A DNA stretch of 64,000 nt, from positions 51,766,442-51,830,441 of the forward strand of contig NC_052508.1 in the NCBI RefSeq assembly GCF_014356525.2, given 5' to 3'. This document shows positions 1-10,971 of the stretch, piece by piece. The notes beneath the pieces are model-generated. The model did not search any database and was not told the origin of the DNA. It was given only the letters and a program-made list of their open reading frames with translations. The translations under genes were made by a program, and so were the position numbers. How positions within the stretch are numbered: the first letter of the stretch is position 1; the number at the start of each line of letters is the position of its first letter. Source of the DNA: Nilaparvata lugens. Lineage: Eukaryota > Arthropoda > Insecta > Hemiptera > Delphacidae.

Positions 1-2
1 AG

Positions 3-640
3 AAAGAATTCAATGATAATATGAGACAAAAGTTTAAAAATGTTAAAAACGCGAAAGAATTCTGGGGAACGGTACGGCTGGTCAGGGGGAAAAAGAATGC
101 AGGATTTAACCACATTAACTTGGAGGAATGGGCGAGATTTTTTAAAGAGAAATATGAACCAACTACTATTGGAAATAATTGTATATTGTTCGATGTAAGA
201 CATCCACTTATCGATAAACCAGTGGATTTGTTGGAGTTAGAGAATAAACTGAGAAGGCTAAAGAATGGGAGTGCACCGGGCTTGGATATGATTTCATACG
301 AATTTTTCAAATTTTTAGCTTTCGAAGGAAAAGAGTTGATGATTCACCTATTCAATTCAATATTAGAGACGAGTGAAATTCCAACAACTTGGTCAAGGCT
401 TAAAATATTCTTGCTGTTTAAGAAGGGCTGTAAACTGGATCCCAAGAACTACAGAGGTATAGCTATTGCGAATTGTATCCTCAAACTTTTCACCGGCATA
501 ATAACGGACAGATTGGAACTGTGGGCGGATGAGTGCGGAATGATGGAGGAGAGTCAGTCGGGATTCCGTAAAGGCCGTTCATGCGTTGACAATATTTTTG
601 TACTGGATACAATAGTTAGATATTATATGCAATTCAAAAA
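3..640 (+). pseudogene. Non-LTR retrotransposon reverse transcriptase, 5' part, truncated
   Basis: An open frame runs in from the left window edge and carries the N-terminal fingers and palm of a LINE reverse transcriptase. Visible landmarks are a GSAPGLDMISYEFFK block, a LFKKG...NYRGIAIAN block and a QSGFRKGRSCVDNIF block, the conserved order in non-LTR RTs. The catalytic F/YADD block and the C-terminal half are missing. The homology stops near 640, exactly where another repeat (family A) begins, so the element was broken by insertion or recombination. The frame runs on to 764, but the residues after about 206 are read from the invading repeat. Clade not assigned. Dead copy. Confidence 0.85.
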
Positions 641-965
641 AATCTGGTGTGGTACACTCACACAACTTTCCTTGCTCATTGAACTGTTTGTAAGCCTCAT
701 TCTTAAACGAGAGAATAATTATATACAAGGTTTTTTGAAATTTTGCATTTCAAGGATAATATAAAAGGAAAAAGGAGCCTCCTTCATACGCCAATATTAG
801 ATTAAAAATCAGACTATATAATTATTCATCATAAATCAGATGACAAGTGATTACACAGATGTGTGGAGAAGCCAGTCTATTGATGTAATTAAGGTCTATA
901 GTTTCAATCAGGTACTTGTGGATGAGAATACTACGTGAGGTCTACTGTTCACAGAACTACTAGTA
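641..965 (-). repeat. Interspersed repeat family A, reverse-oriented rearranged copy
   Basis: This stretch contains, in reverse orientation, three modules seen elsewhere in the window: the ATCTGGTGTGG..CACTCACACAAC module (641-680), the AAGGAGCCTCCTTCATACGCC module (about 770-793), and the terminus AGGTCTACTGTTCACAGAAC (about 938-957). The same modules occur at 11640-13535, 43224-43921, 47057-48322 and, in part, 59646-59695. The internal part is shortened relative to the long copies. No coding potential. Confidence 0.75.
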
Positions 966-2203
966 TAATAGGATTCCAGCTGATTTGTGTTGTAATAAAA
1001 TAATATATCATTGCAATTGTTTATTTATTTTATTGCTCAGTGAAACTGCTTGTATTCCTCAACTTTCAACATTTATTATTTGATGTTAAGCATGCATTGT
1101 AAAATGTCTCATCCTATACTATTAAACGAGCAACTTCTGTTTATATTGTAACGCTCATTGGGGGTTCCTTGTTTTTTGACTTGAATAATGCCCCAGACGG
1201 AGACGTCACACAGGTATAAAATCTTACACTGAATCCTCGGTGTTGTAATCTCAAATTTATGAGTATGTGGATGAATTCTACAGAGCACCAGACTGAGAGA
1301 TTCAATATAAGATTTAATTTAATAGTCCAAATCGCGGGAGGCACAAACTCCTGCACACCCCTTGATCTGTTCAATGACTATCTCTATGAGAATAATACTC
1401 TTTGCAAGTATGCGTCGTAGTGTAGCAATTGCTAGACACCAGATTCAGAGACTTTAAATTATTACCTGTATTGTGGACAGTGCACAAAATCAAACAGGTC
1501 GAGCAAGGAACTTGGTGCATATAATTTGCGGGATTGCGCCACTAATAAATTCCGACGGTCTAGGCTAAGTTTGATATACCAAATGCCGTTCGGAAGATAC
1601 TTCGCGGACAGAATATTTCCAAGTTTCAGGCTCTATTGTATGATTCTTTACGCTGTAACTGTTTCTGCTCTGTGGTAGGAACTTTTATTCCTAAGTCGAT
1701 GAAGGGCACAGATAGAAGAAGCTGAGATATTAACAGGTAAGGACAGAGAACGTATAATCTCGATCTGACCCCACTTAATATTTCCACTTAGATCTGTTCC
1801 TTGAACCAGATTTGGATCAATTATTTCAATTATCGTTTTTGATAATAATAATAATATCTTCTATTACTTAGATTCATTTCATTTCATGGTCTCAATAATT
1901 TTAAGATGTCACAACATGATTGTATTTTACCGGATCTCGAAAACGGCTCAAACGATTCTCACGAAATTCAGAACATAGTAGGTTTATAATATAAAGATTC
2001 GATTGCACTAGGTCTCATCCCTGGGAAAACTCGCTGAAGGACATTAAAAGGATAATTATTATTCATCCTTGAAAAAACAGGTGATAATAATTATTTCGTC
2101 GTCTGTTGGTGATGGAAGTGAGTGAACGAGTTCATGTGTGTGGGACTGTGTCAAAATTATGCCTCATCTGTTGAGCTTTTGTAATCATTCAATCAGGTGC
2201 TTA
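966..2203. other. Intergenic stretch without recognised feature
   Basis: AT-rich sequence. The short open frame at 1141-1374 (-) shows no domain or splice context. I see no gene or RNA here. Confidence 0.5.
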
Positions 2204-2343
2204 GTGCCGGTTGCAAAAAAGCCGGGTTATTTTCAATCCTGATTAATTCCAGTATATTCATCTTTTTTAAATGGTCTTCTCTGATTTGGTTCACGTGGAG
2301 TTAATCAGGATTAAAATTTAACCGGCTTTTGTGCAACTGGGCC
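2204..2343. repeat. Hairpin MITE (GGTTGCACAAAAGCCGG type), copy 1
   Basis: The ends are inverted: GCCGGTTGCAAAAAAGCCGG on the left and AACCGGCTTTTGTGCAAC on the right, with inner arms containing CTGATTAA/TTAATCAG. The unit would fold into one long hairpin. Related copies lie at 35066-35202 and 49776-49924, so it is a dispersed non-autonomous element. Confidence 0.8.
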
Positions 2344-2375
2344 TTTGTGAGGGAAATTTTTGCATTCCTCTGGGA

Positions 2376-2470
2376 ATAAATTTATTTATTTATTAAATAG
2401 AGCGAACAATACAATAGTCGGAAAAGAAAAAACAGGCTATTGCCCAGAACTTCTTCAATTTCCTGATTTT
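2376..2470 (-). repeat. Probable LINE 3' end, reverse orientation
   Basis: TTTATTTATTTATT followed by ATAGAGCGAACAATACAATAG and ...CAGGCTATTGCCCAGAA reads, on the minus strand, like a LINE 3' UTR ending in an AATAAATAAA-type tail. No RT sequence is attached. Recognised by style only. Confidence 0.35.
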
Positions 2471-3101
2471 GTCACAAATCGTCCAAATATTATGTAGGTT
2501 ATGTTCACTTCAATTTCAACACCAAATCTTCAATCTGAAACTATGAATCAGAATAAAACAAAGAAAATCTTAAACAAAGTAAATCTCAATTTACTGTGAT
2601 TAGATAGAACATTTCTGTATGAATGTTATTATAATTTCTTCTTTCGTAATAAATTTTTTATGCCTTTGTACTCCATAGCGAAGCTCGGTCCCCGATATTT
2701 GCTATAAATAAATGTCTTTCTCATCATAGAGATATGAGAAATAAAAAAATTCAGAGTATGATTAACTTTTAAACTTTTGTTTAGAAAATTCAGAACACAT
2801 TTTGAAAGTATAATTTTTTAATATATTTTTTCAAGCTTTCTAAATGTATTTCCATTTTTGTCAAGGTATTCTTTACACAAATCAAAATATATGACTTGTG
2901 AATATTAAATTCACAGAGGTGCTAGAATGGAATAGGATAATATATTAATCAATAACACAGATATGAATGAATTTAAATTAATTTTACTTAGCAAACATAT
3001 AATATTATTTGCTACAACTGTATTCGCTTACTTCGTAATACCTGTCTTACAGACAGTAGTTTCATACACTTGAATACTTGATCAAGATGAAATATACTCA
3101 C

Positions 3102-3238
3102 TTGAAATGCATTTCAGTTCTCTCAAACGCGATTCCTATTGTCCTGCTAGTGTCATCCCTCACTCATCCACCATTACCCTCCATAGCATTGTAACAAAAC
3201 ACCATATCAATTCTATCCACTGTCCTCAGTAACTTGAT
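3102..3238 (-). pseudogene. Exon-like segment with one stop, gene unknown
   Basis: On the minus strand, TTATTTTTTCAG| precedes 3238 and |GTGAGTATAT follows 3102, giving a 137-nt segment with a good acceptor and donor. Frame 0 is open except for one TGA at codon 25 (it may once have been TGG). The flanking residues read IKLLRTVDRIDMVFCYNAME and VRDDTSRTIGIAFERTEMHF. I do not recognise the family. It could be a decayed exon or chance; its phases do not match the candidate exons at 5004-5081 and 5890-5960. Confidence 0.3.
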
Positions 3239-3320
3239 CTGAAAAAATAAATTGATATCAGTACCAGAAATTTAATATGATTTTCTTCTATCTCGGCAGC
3301 CACCAACATTTGTGCCATTA

Positions 3321-3620
3321 ATTGTATCAAAATTGTATTCCAAGAGCAGTATATCACGACTTATACAAGGGCTTATAGCTCTCCAACAATGCATCGTAAA
3401 AACTGATGATTATCGCAGGTTTGTAGAGCATTGAATTCTCTTTGAAATGATGTATTATTTCACTATTCCAATTGTATCAAAATTGTATTCCAAGAGCAGT
3501 ATATCACGAATTATACAAGGGCTTATAACTCTCCAACAATGCATCGTAAAAACTGATGCTTATTGCAGGTTTGTAGAGCATTGAATTCTCTTTGAAATAA
3601 TATATTATTTCACTATTCCA
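3321..3620. repeat. Tandem duplication, two 150-bp units
   Basis: The 150-bp unit beginning ATTGTATCAAAATTGTATTC (3321) is repeated at 3471 with only a few substitutions. Non-coding. Confidence 0.9.
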
Positions 3621-3652
3621 ACTTTTTCTTTCATTGTCTTAGCAGCTTTAAT

Positions 3653-3859
3653 GTAGGGGGTGAAATTTTCATTGCTGCAAAATTGATCGTTTGAAAATGT
3701 CATTTGAAGTGTCTGTGGAACAATTTTGGATTTTGCAGCTTAATTTGGACCAGTTAGTGAGTGAACATACCGAAAGTGCGCATCTTTATCATCCCCTCTG
3801 CTGAAGGTGTGGAACCGCTGAGTTGACACTTGTTTCAGCAATGGAAATTTCACCCCCTG
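3653..3859. repeat. Foldback element with short terminal inverted repeats
   Basis: GTAGGGGGTGAAATTTTCAT (3653) is mirrored by ATGGAAATTTCACCCCCTGA (3841-3860). The arms are about 25 bp around a non-coding core. Its right arm touches the LINE fragment that follows. Confidence 0.55.
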
Positions 3860-4230
3860 AAAGCATCAGAATGCATTCTGACTCTAAAATTTAAAAATGA
3901 AGGATATGTCAATCATCTATATAATACACGCTCAAGAAGAGCGTATGCACTTCAACAACATAGAAGACAATTCTTTGAGAAACGTCCTTCCTACATGGGA
4001 GCTAAGTTCTTCAACCAGCTACCAATTAATATCAGAGAGAAGGATGGTGCGATTTTCAAAAATGAATTGAAAAGATATTCAATTTCTATTAGTCCTCATT
4101 CCACACAAAGCTTTCTCAACTGATTATTGTGAATTATTGTTAACTATTTTATTATTTTATGACACTATTTATATTGTAAAAATGCAATGATAAATAAAGA
4201 ACTATTTGATTTGATTCGATTTGACCCCGC
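3838..4230 (+). pseudogene. LINE ORF2 C-terminal fragment with 3' tail
   Basis: The open frame ending at 4123 has the pattern typical of the C-terminus of jockey/CR1-group ORF2 proteins: YNTRSRR, then a spaced KFFNQLPINIRE block and a FKNELKR helix. After the stop there is an AATAAA at 4192-4197 and a TTTGATTTGATTCGATTTGA tail, the simple-repeat end usual for these elements. Strongly 5'-truncated; no RT catalytic core. Confidence 0.75.
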
Positions 4231-4247
4231 AGTTCAGTTTAGGGTAT

Positions 4248-4656
4248 TAAGGAGGTAAACATATCAAAAGTCCCCACTCCTACCCCCTGTGCTAAGGTGG
4301 TATGGGTGGTTCAAAGATACATTTTTTTGATTTCTCGCATATAAATCAAAAACTATGTATCTTACGTACATAATTGTTATTTACAAAATTGGAGCATACA
4401 TAATTTCCTACAATATTCAAAACATTTTACACCTTCAAGAGCGGATATCTCGAAAACTAGAGAAGATACCGTATAGAAAAAGTTGTGAGATGAATATTGT
4501 AGGAAATTATGTAAGTTTCAATTTTGTAAATAACAATTATGTACGTAAGATACATAGTTTTCGTTTATATGCGAGAAACCAAAAAATGGTACATTTGAAC
4601 CACTCACACCCCCTTAGCACAGTGGGTAGGGGTGGGGACTTTTGCTTACCTCCTTA
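4248..4656. repeat. Foldback element (~410 bp palindrome)
   Basis: The left arm begins TAAGGAGGTAAAC and contains GTCCCCACTCCTACCCCC and ATGTATCTTACGTACATAAT. The right arm is its imperfect complement, ending GCTTACCTCCTTA. The arms of about 180 bp meet around 4440-4480. The open frame 4355-4672 is only a reading of the right arm. Confidence 0.85.
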
Positions 4657-4869
4657 CTACGTATGCATGTGAGCATAAATTGAATCTTCATATAAATATT
4701 ATTTATAATATCATGAATAATTTCGTTATTTCTAATTAAATAAATTGACATCAGATGTTAATTAATTTTTATGTATGTATCTTAGAATAAGTGTAGTAGC
4801 ATATACTTATATTTATTTTTTGTAAAGCTTTTTTGTATTTTGTTTTTGGCAAATAATATTCATTCATTC

Positions 4870-5090
4870 AATTAGTTTTAGTATACTGCTTGATAGGCCA
4901 TAAATTAATAGTTAATACTGTTACAATTGACTTGACAGTTAGTAGTAACAGTTGATAATTATTGTAAGAGAAGCATTTTAAAGTCACCTCAAATAGTACT
5001 TACGTTTGATATGACGGGCAAATGCTTTTCTCGAAACCAGAAATATTGAATAAGAAGGTAGTCACATCATACAAGGTAGACCTGAAAAAA
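4870..5090 (-). repeat. Duplicated segment, copy 1, with candidate exon 5004-5081
   Basis: The segment from TTAGTTTTAGTATACTGCTT to the TAGACCTGAAAAAA block is repeated at 5744-5970. On the minus strand it contains TTTTTTCAG| before 5081 and AAAC|GTAAGT after 5004. Compared with copy 2 the 78-nt candidate exon has 7 extra bases and is open in a different frame (Ser-Thr-Leu-Tyr...). Whether it is or was an exon cannot be decided here. Confidence 0.45.
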
Positions 5091-5619
5091 TATCTTAATT
5101 CAGGTTTCCGAAAATGTAACACTCTTGTAAAAAATGATAACTTATTACTCTTGAAAGTTTTAAATTTATGGAGATGAATTCAACAGATTTCTTTCTCTCT
5201 TTGAAATTCAATGGATGGGACAGGAATAATTTTATCTGTCCGCCAGTTTTATTGGACACGGGAATTGCAGTAAACTGAAAAATTAGGCGAACCAAAACTT
5301 ATGATCTCTTGATCATGTGATCCTCAAAGGATCACAAGGTGAAACACTGAACAAATAATGAATACAACTTGCAGCTTACTGAAAAATGGTAGGAATCATT
5401 TTCTTTAGCTCACGCATGGATTTTCAGAATTACCGTAACTAAAATCTCAGTAATCACATTTTTATAAATAGGTTCGCAAATATTATTTAATGGATTGAAT
5501 TTTATATTATTAAAAAAATATATTCAAATTATGAATACTTTTAAAATTTTTATGTACTAATTGTATGAATCAATAATTTTTTTGTAACATTAATTTCATT
5601 TGATAGAGTCCTGTTGAAA

Positions 5620-5684
5620 ATATAAAATTTTCTGAGCTCTCGGGGGGCCATGGCCTCTATGGACCCCCCCTGGAGCCGCCACTG
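5620..5684 (-). mobile_element. Terminus of a hAT-like DNA transposon
   Basis: Read on the minus strand from 5684 the sequence begins CAGTGGCGGCTCCAGGGGGG and continues through GGTCCA...GGCCATGGCCCCCC. CAGTGGCGG followed by a G-run is a terminal pattern I associate with hAT-group elements. Only this end is recognisable and no transposase is nearby. It lies between the two duplicated segments 4870-5090 and 5744-5970. Confidence 0.4.
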
Positions 5685-5743
5685 CCTCTATGCACTCATT
5701 TTTATAGTTATACAGCAAGTTAATGAACATTCCGTTCTATTAT

Positions 5744-5970
5744 ATTAGTTTTAGTATGCTGCTTGATAGGCCATAAATGGTTAATAGTAACTGTTACTAT
5801 TGATAACTATAACTAACTCAATAGTTAATAGTAGCCGTTGATAATAATAATTGTAAAAGAAGCATAATGTCTCCTCAAATATTACTTACGTTTGAAATGA
5901 TGGGAAAATGCTTTCCTCAAAACCAGAAACATTGAATAAGATGGTCACATCAAGATAGACCTGAAAAAAA
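5744..5970 (-). repeat. Duplicated segment, copy 2, with candidate exon 5890-5960
   Basis: Second copy of the 4870-5090 segment, about 870 bp away. On the minus strand TTTTTTTTCAG| precedes 5960 and TTTCAAAC|GTAAGT follows 5890. The 71-nt segment is open only in frame 0 (Val-Tyr-Leu-Asp-Val-Thr-Ile-Leu-Phe-Asn-Val-Ser-Gly-Phe...). Both splice signals are kept in both copies. Family not recognised. Confidence 0.45.
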
Positions 5971-6930
5971 AACATTTTGATTTACAGCTTCTAGACAATT
6001 CTTACTGTTTCAATAGGCCTTACATTTCAATAATGACACAAACACACAAAATCTTCAAACCCTATTTAATTTTATGTAGCCTATGACAGATACATCTTGT
6101 GTTTACAATAAGATTGACCATGATATAATATAGTTTAAAAAAATTATATAAGTAATTCAATACCTACAAAATAACTCATTAACCAAAGCAATTTTTCATC
6201 TCATTCTAAGTGATCATAGACTGTAAAATTCTTCAACTGATATATTATTTACTAACAGTCAGGCTCGCTTCACGAGCAAAGGAATATTTTTATTAGTAAA
6301 ATTTTTAAAAGCTATTGGCTATAATATGAACAGTAGGATCCCTAAAAGTGGGCTAGTCCAACAATAGTTAACAAAAATATATAAAAGTGAGGCCATCTTG
6401 ATCAATTTAGTGTTTTCTATTCTTTCTTTCTACTTAGAAGATTTCATAATTCATGTCTCAGCTTTTGTACAATTATATTATAAATAAATTAATCTTACAG
6501 ATTAGAAAAAAATTCTAGCCTAACACTGAGTTACCTGTGTTGTTGTTGTTAACCTCACTGTGTTGTTATGTTAACCACATAAATAGCAAAAATTATTGTA
6601 ATATAAATCTTGTTTTACTATACACGTTACTAAACTATGAAAGCTAATTTTCAACTTGAAATTTTAATAAAATATCACATTGAAGCTTTGGACGAAAAGA
6701 ATCCATTGCTTTGTTTATGAAGAAAATATTTAGTTTATATAGAAACAAGTAGAAAAATGTAGAGAGACTAAGCTGGTAAGAATGTTATAGGCAGCGCTAG
6801 TATCAATCTTCAAAACGTCACGGATCTAGTGTATATGCTATATATAAAATGATGACGTTCTATGTCGACCGAATGCCTAGTGATGACGTATAATACCTTT
6901 GTTTACAATGTCGTCCGAGTGGTTTGTCGT
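5971..6930. other. Intergenic stretch without recognised feature
   Basis: AT-rich sequence with no open frame or structure that I can support. Confidence 0.5.
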
Positions 6931-6934
6931 CCGA

Positions 6935-7035
6935 GTGGGTACCCACCGACGCATGCGTTTTGTATTGAGTTGTAGCTCCGTCAATTGCCGCTTGGCGCTA
7001 CTAAAAAGCGGGAAAAATCAAACTTGGGCAAAATT
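6935..7035. repeat. Dispersed ~90-bp module with GCATGCG core, copy 1
   Basis: Contains GCATGCG, TGTATT, GTAGYTCC, GTCAAT and CCGCTTGGCG, then AAAAGCGGG, in the same order as at 35955-36060. The GCATGCG core resembles part of an NRF-1-type site. The conserved block may be a promoter-derived or MITE-derived sequence. Confidence 0.5.
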
Positions 7036-7329
7036 TATACAACTACCGTACCGTAATAGATTACCGTAAACGTAATCTACGTTTTACGTATATTTTCGAA
7101 TAAACCTGATATTATTTGAAAATAGACAATATATTTTAAAACCATATTTTCTATTTTAACTATTTTTCAACTCTTCAACATTCAATTTTAAATGAAAGGT
7201 TATACTTGGAAGTTAAACCAATCGACCTTGAAGTTTTTTTGTACAGATTCTATTCTTGAATTGTCTGCTGTCTCATATCAACACAACTCAGTCATTGTAT
7301 TATCAGTTTAAAGACCAAAAACAAGTGGT

Positions 7330-9085
7330 GATGAACAATTTTTCTTGACAAGTTGGAACAGTGTCTCAGTTTTCTTTGTCAGTTTCCATGTCAAATAATA
7401 ATGTGTGGTGATTTCAATATTCACCTCCAGGAAAAGAGTCTCATTGAAAACCGTTTCACCATTCTAATGAAAACTTGTGGCATGTTTATAGCAAACAGAG
7501 CACCAACAAGGAAACTAATTAAAGTCTTAAACTTAACTTTCTTAACTTTCTTGTTTATGGCATATCAACAGCTCTATTAAAGTCTGCAATAGCATCAATA
7601 GCTTCTCCTCTAAGTGGTCTGATTAACAGCTGCCTGAAACAGGCTGTTTTTCCAGATATATTAAAGATCTCGAGGACTGTACCAGTTTTCAAAAAGGGTA
7701 ACCCGAAGAACTGTCAAACTTCAGACCCATATCTATAATACCGGCATTCTCTAAGATCTATGAGTCGGTAATGTTTACCCAGCTCTCTACCTATTTTGAG
7801 GAGAATATCTTCTTTTCACAAGAGATCAATTTGGATTTCGCAAAGGAAGATCTACTACAGACGCCGTTCAGTCCCTGTTTGATTCTATACTCAGGGCAAT
7901 GGAGAACAAGCATTCAGTCGCCATGACCCTTTGCGACCTAACCAAAGCATTTGATTGTGTCTCCCATGATATATTGCTTGGAAAACTTGTGAGATATGGT
8001 GTTGGTGGAGCCGTCCTGAGAACAATGCAGGATTACTGTACCTTTCTGGGCGTAAAAAAAGTCTGGATGGAGCCACATCTGAGGCACTGCAAGTGAACCA
8101 TGGAGTTCCCCAAGGATCTATTCTGGGCCCTCTTCTTTTCCTGATCTTCATAAACGATCTCAGCATGGATGGAAAAGCATTATTATTTGCGGATGACACC
8201 ACTCTTGTTGCCCAGGATGAAGATCCCCAATTGGCCATCCTCAGGTCTACCCAGCTGCTTGAGGAGGCCAGTTCGTGGTTTGGAGCAAATAGACTGTGCA
8301 TGAACCAGACTAAGACGCAGAACATGCTATGCACTCTGAGACGCAGACCGCCTACCTTTGGCGAGCCAGTAGAGGTTAAGCTGCTTGGTTTTATGATAGA
8401 CGCCTCACTGTCATGGGACCAGCACATCAACATGGTCTGTAACCGGAATGCGCAAGTTGAGGAGCATTGTGCCAAGAATCTACCTGGTGACTGCGTACCA
8501 TGCTTTGTTCCACAGTCATATTAAGTATGGGATTGTGCTTTGAGGACATGTGGGTTGTTGTGAGAGGATTTTGCTTCTTCAAAAAAAGGTGATCCACATC
8601 ATTACATTCTCGTCATATCTGGAACATTGCCGGCCACTGTTCAAATATCTGCGGATCCTCACAGTCTTCAGTCAGTACCTGCTTACCTCGTTATTGCTTC
8701 TAAAAGAACAGCTACATAAATTTCAAGTGAGAGGCCAGGCTCATGATTATTCTACTAGAAGACGTGATGATATAGACCTGCCACAATTGCGATTGGCCAG
8801 ATCACACATCAGTTTTCCAATTCGCACCCTGGAAATATTCAACAGGCTCCCATTGTGTCTCCGTGAATTGGAAGATAAAAAAATTAAAAATGTGCTTCGA
8901 GATAAACTCCTCAAACTTCTACTCTATTCCTTGAGTGAAGAGGAGATCAGTCGTTTTTTTGTCTTTTTGACATGCCATCTCGATAGTTTGTGTAAATTTT
9001 ATGAACGTTTGTGTTTTTAATTTCTTTTGACGAAATCTATCCAGTGTGACTGGTCATGGATGGAAAGAAAATTGAATTGAAATGG
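7330..9085 (+). pseudogene. Degenerate non-LTR retrotransposon (endonuclease + RT remnants)
   Basis: Ordered remnants of one LINE ORF2. An AP-endonuclease piece (7353-7530) has the MCGDFNIHL motif. There is then a deletion, followed by RT blocks PVFKKGNPKN (about 7680), DQFGFRKGRSTTDAVQS (about 7827), TLCDLTKAFDCVSHDILLGK (from 7926), VPQGSILGPLLF (8104-8139) and the catalytic LLFADDTT (about 8186). The C-terminal region (8550-9020) includes a DYSTRRRDDID motif and an FNRLPLCL block. Several frameshifts and stops separate the pieces, so it is inactive. It ends near a GAATTGAAATGG stretch at 9070-9085. The antisense open frame 7891-8475 is a shadow. Confidence 0.85.
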
Positions 9086-9193
9086 AAGGTGACACTTGAA
9101 AATGGCCCTTGAAAGATTTAAAACAAAATAGTAGTTAGTTTTGTAATAAAATAAAGGGTACTTGATAATTTTTTTCGTATCTTGAAGAATACT

Positions 9194-9471
9194 CATGAGT
9201 CCAACTTTCAGTGAGAGAATTATTCTTTTATATACATTCGTCGTTTATTTAGGACCAATCAGGAGTTGAAAAAATGACCCTCGTACAGTAAAATTTAGTC
9301 GTCAAGCAATGGGTCTTAAGAACTGTCATACTGTCATGAGTACAACTTTCAGTGAGAGAATTATTCTTTTATATACATTCGTCTTTTATTTAGGACCAAT
9401 CAGGAGTTGAAAAAATGACCCTCGTACAGTAAAATTTAGTCGTCAAGCAATGGGTCTTAAGAACTGTCATA
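9194..9471. repeat. Tandem duplication, two ~141-bp units
   Basis: CATGAGTCCAACTTTCAGTG (9194) to GTCTTAAGAACTGTCATACT is repeated from 9335 with very few differences. Non-coding, directly downstream of the LINE remnant. Confidence 0.9.
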
Positions 9472-10060
9472 CTTCAGCCGGGACCGACAATTAACGTGCC
9501 CATCCCATAGGACATAGCCTAGCATGGGAGTGACATGGCTAAAGCTACCATAGAGAATAAGAAAGTCTATGAATCTATTTATTCTATGATATTATTACAG
9601 TGACTATATATATATACCCTCTAGTCTCTGTACTGTATAGGATGTTCATGTAACCTGTTTGTTAGCGGTAGCTACTTAATAGACACACTAAGTATCCACA
9701 CTCAATTTAATGAATAGCTTGTAATACTTGGGTAAGCAATACTTGTAATTTTTAATTTCGTGATACATTGCTACCTCACCACGAGACAGTGACTTTCCAG
9801 GGATTTTCTCATTGTGGTGTGCTGATTATTATACACTATAATATAGGGCAAAGTTGATTTAACACGTTTAACCAATGTATGGTCGCATTCATTATAATGT
9901 CTTTTCTTGGGTCAGCTTTAACTAAAATCTATTTTGAACTAGCATTTTAGTTGAACATTTTTGGTGGAAGTGACCCTTATCCAAAAATTATGACTTTTGA
10001 AAACTTAAATATTACCACGTGTAGGTCTACAAACCTACTCAGGCTCAACCCACACTTATG
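9472..10060. other. Intergenic stretch without recognised feature
   Basis: AT-rich, with no gene, RNA or repeat that I can name. Confidence 0.45.
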
Positions 10061-10064
10061 TGAC

Positions 10065-10400
10065 ATAAGTCGAGAAGAGACTGCTACTCCAGTCGCTTCG
10101 CGACGCAGCATGAGTTCTCAAATGATGACTCTCAGACCAGTCCATTCTAGTATCTGCAACCTCACAACCGTGAGACTGAGTCGAGCGGCGACTCGACATG
10201 TTGGTCGAGAAGCGACTTGAGATGCCTAGTGTCATGTATTTTTTAGTGGCAAACTGAAACTTATATTTTTAATAAAAAGAGGTTAGAATGGAGTAGCATG
10301 GAACTAAAGACTAAAGTAGAGACAATGAACGAGCAAGACAGTCATAAGGTCGAGAGACTGGAGTCGTAAGATTTGAGTCGAGGTAGTGTGAGTTGAGCCT
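10065..10400. repeat. GTCGAG/CGACTC-rich imperfect inverted-repeat patch
   Basis: Many short copies of GTCGAG or ACTCGA sit in an otherwise AT-rich area: GTCGAGAAGAGACTG, AGTCGCTTCGCGAC (itself palindromic), GAGTCGAGCGGCGACTCGAC, GTCGAGAAGCGACTTGAG, and GTCGAGAGACTGGAGTCG farther on. It could fold on itself. Origin unknown; the plus open frame here shows no domain. Confidence 0.4.
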
Positions 10401-10940
10401 AGGTATAAAATATACATCTACAATACTGATATCGGTCGTTTGGAGACACCCTAAAATGTCAGTTTTTGTAACATAACATCTAGAGGAGAAAAAATCGCAA
10501 TTGCTAAAAATCAAAGCCATTGAACAAGAAGTTCATCGTACATTGAAGTTCATCTTGAACCATATTCAACAAGTACCTACCTTGGGGTCTTACTGGGGAT
10601 CAGACCTCTGGCTACCGGACCAGCACCTCATAAAAATAAAAAAATGGCCGTTGGCATAAAATTTATAGAATATAACTTTTTGGCATAGAATATTTAATAC
10701 TCTAAACGGGAACTATAGTCCGAGAGATATTACTTTTATCACGAAGAGGGGAAAGTGATTTCTCCTTTCACAGTTTGAAGCGTGTACAAAGTAGTGGAGA
10801 GGAGTAAGCATGCTGCGCACAGATGGATGCTGACACAAAAGTAGGGAGAATGCTGTTAGGTAGTGGGAGTGATAAGTGAAGAAAATAGAGCATCGGATCT
10901 CTCTGTCTTCGAGAGAGAACCGTGTAAAAAGTAATTATCT

Positions 10941-10971
10941 CTATAGTGAAGTCCACGTTATAATGGCAGTG
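10941..10971. repeat. Short repeat, inverted partner at 13647-13677
   Basis: CTATAGTGAAGTCCACGTTA..TGGCAGTG here is the near-exact reverse complement of 13647-13677. The flanks resemble each other less, so this is probably an end of a dispersed element. Confidence 0.5.

Noticed and set aside
7891..8475. 194-residue antisense frame
   Set aside because: Antisense of the LINE RT domain at 7330-9085.
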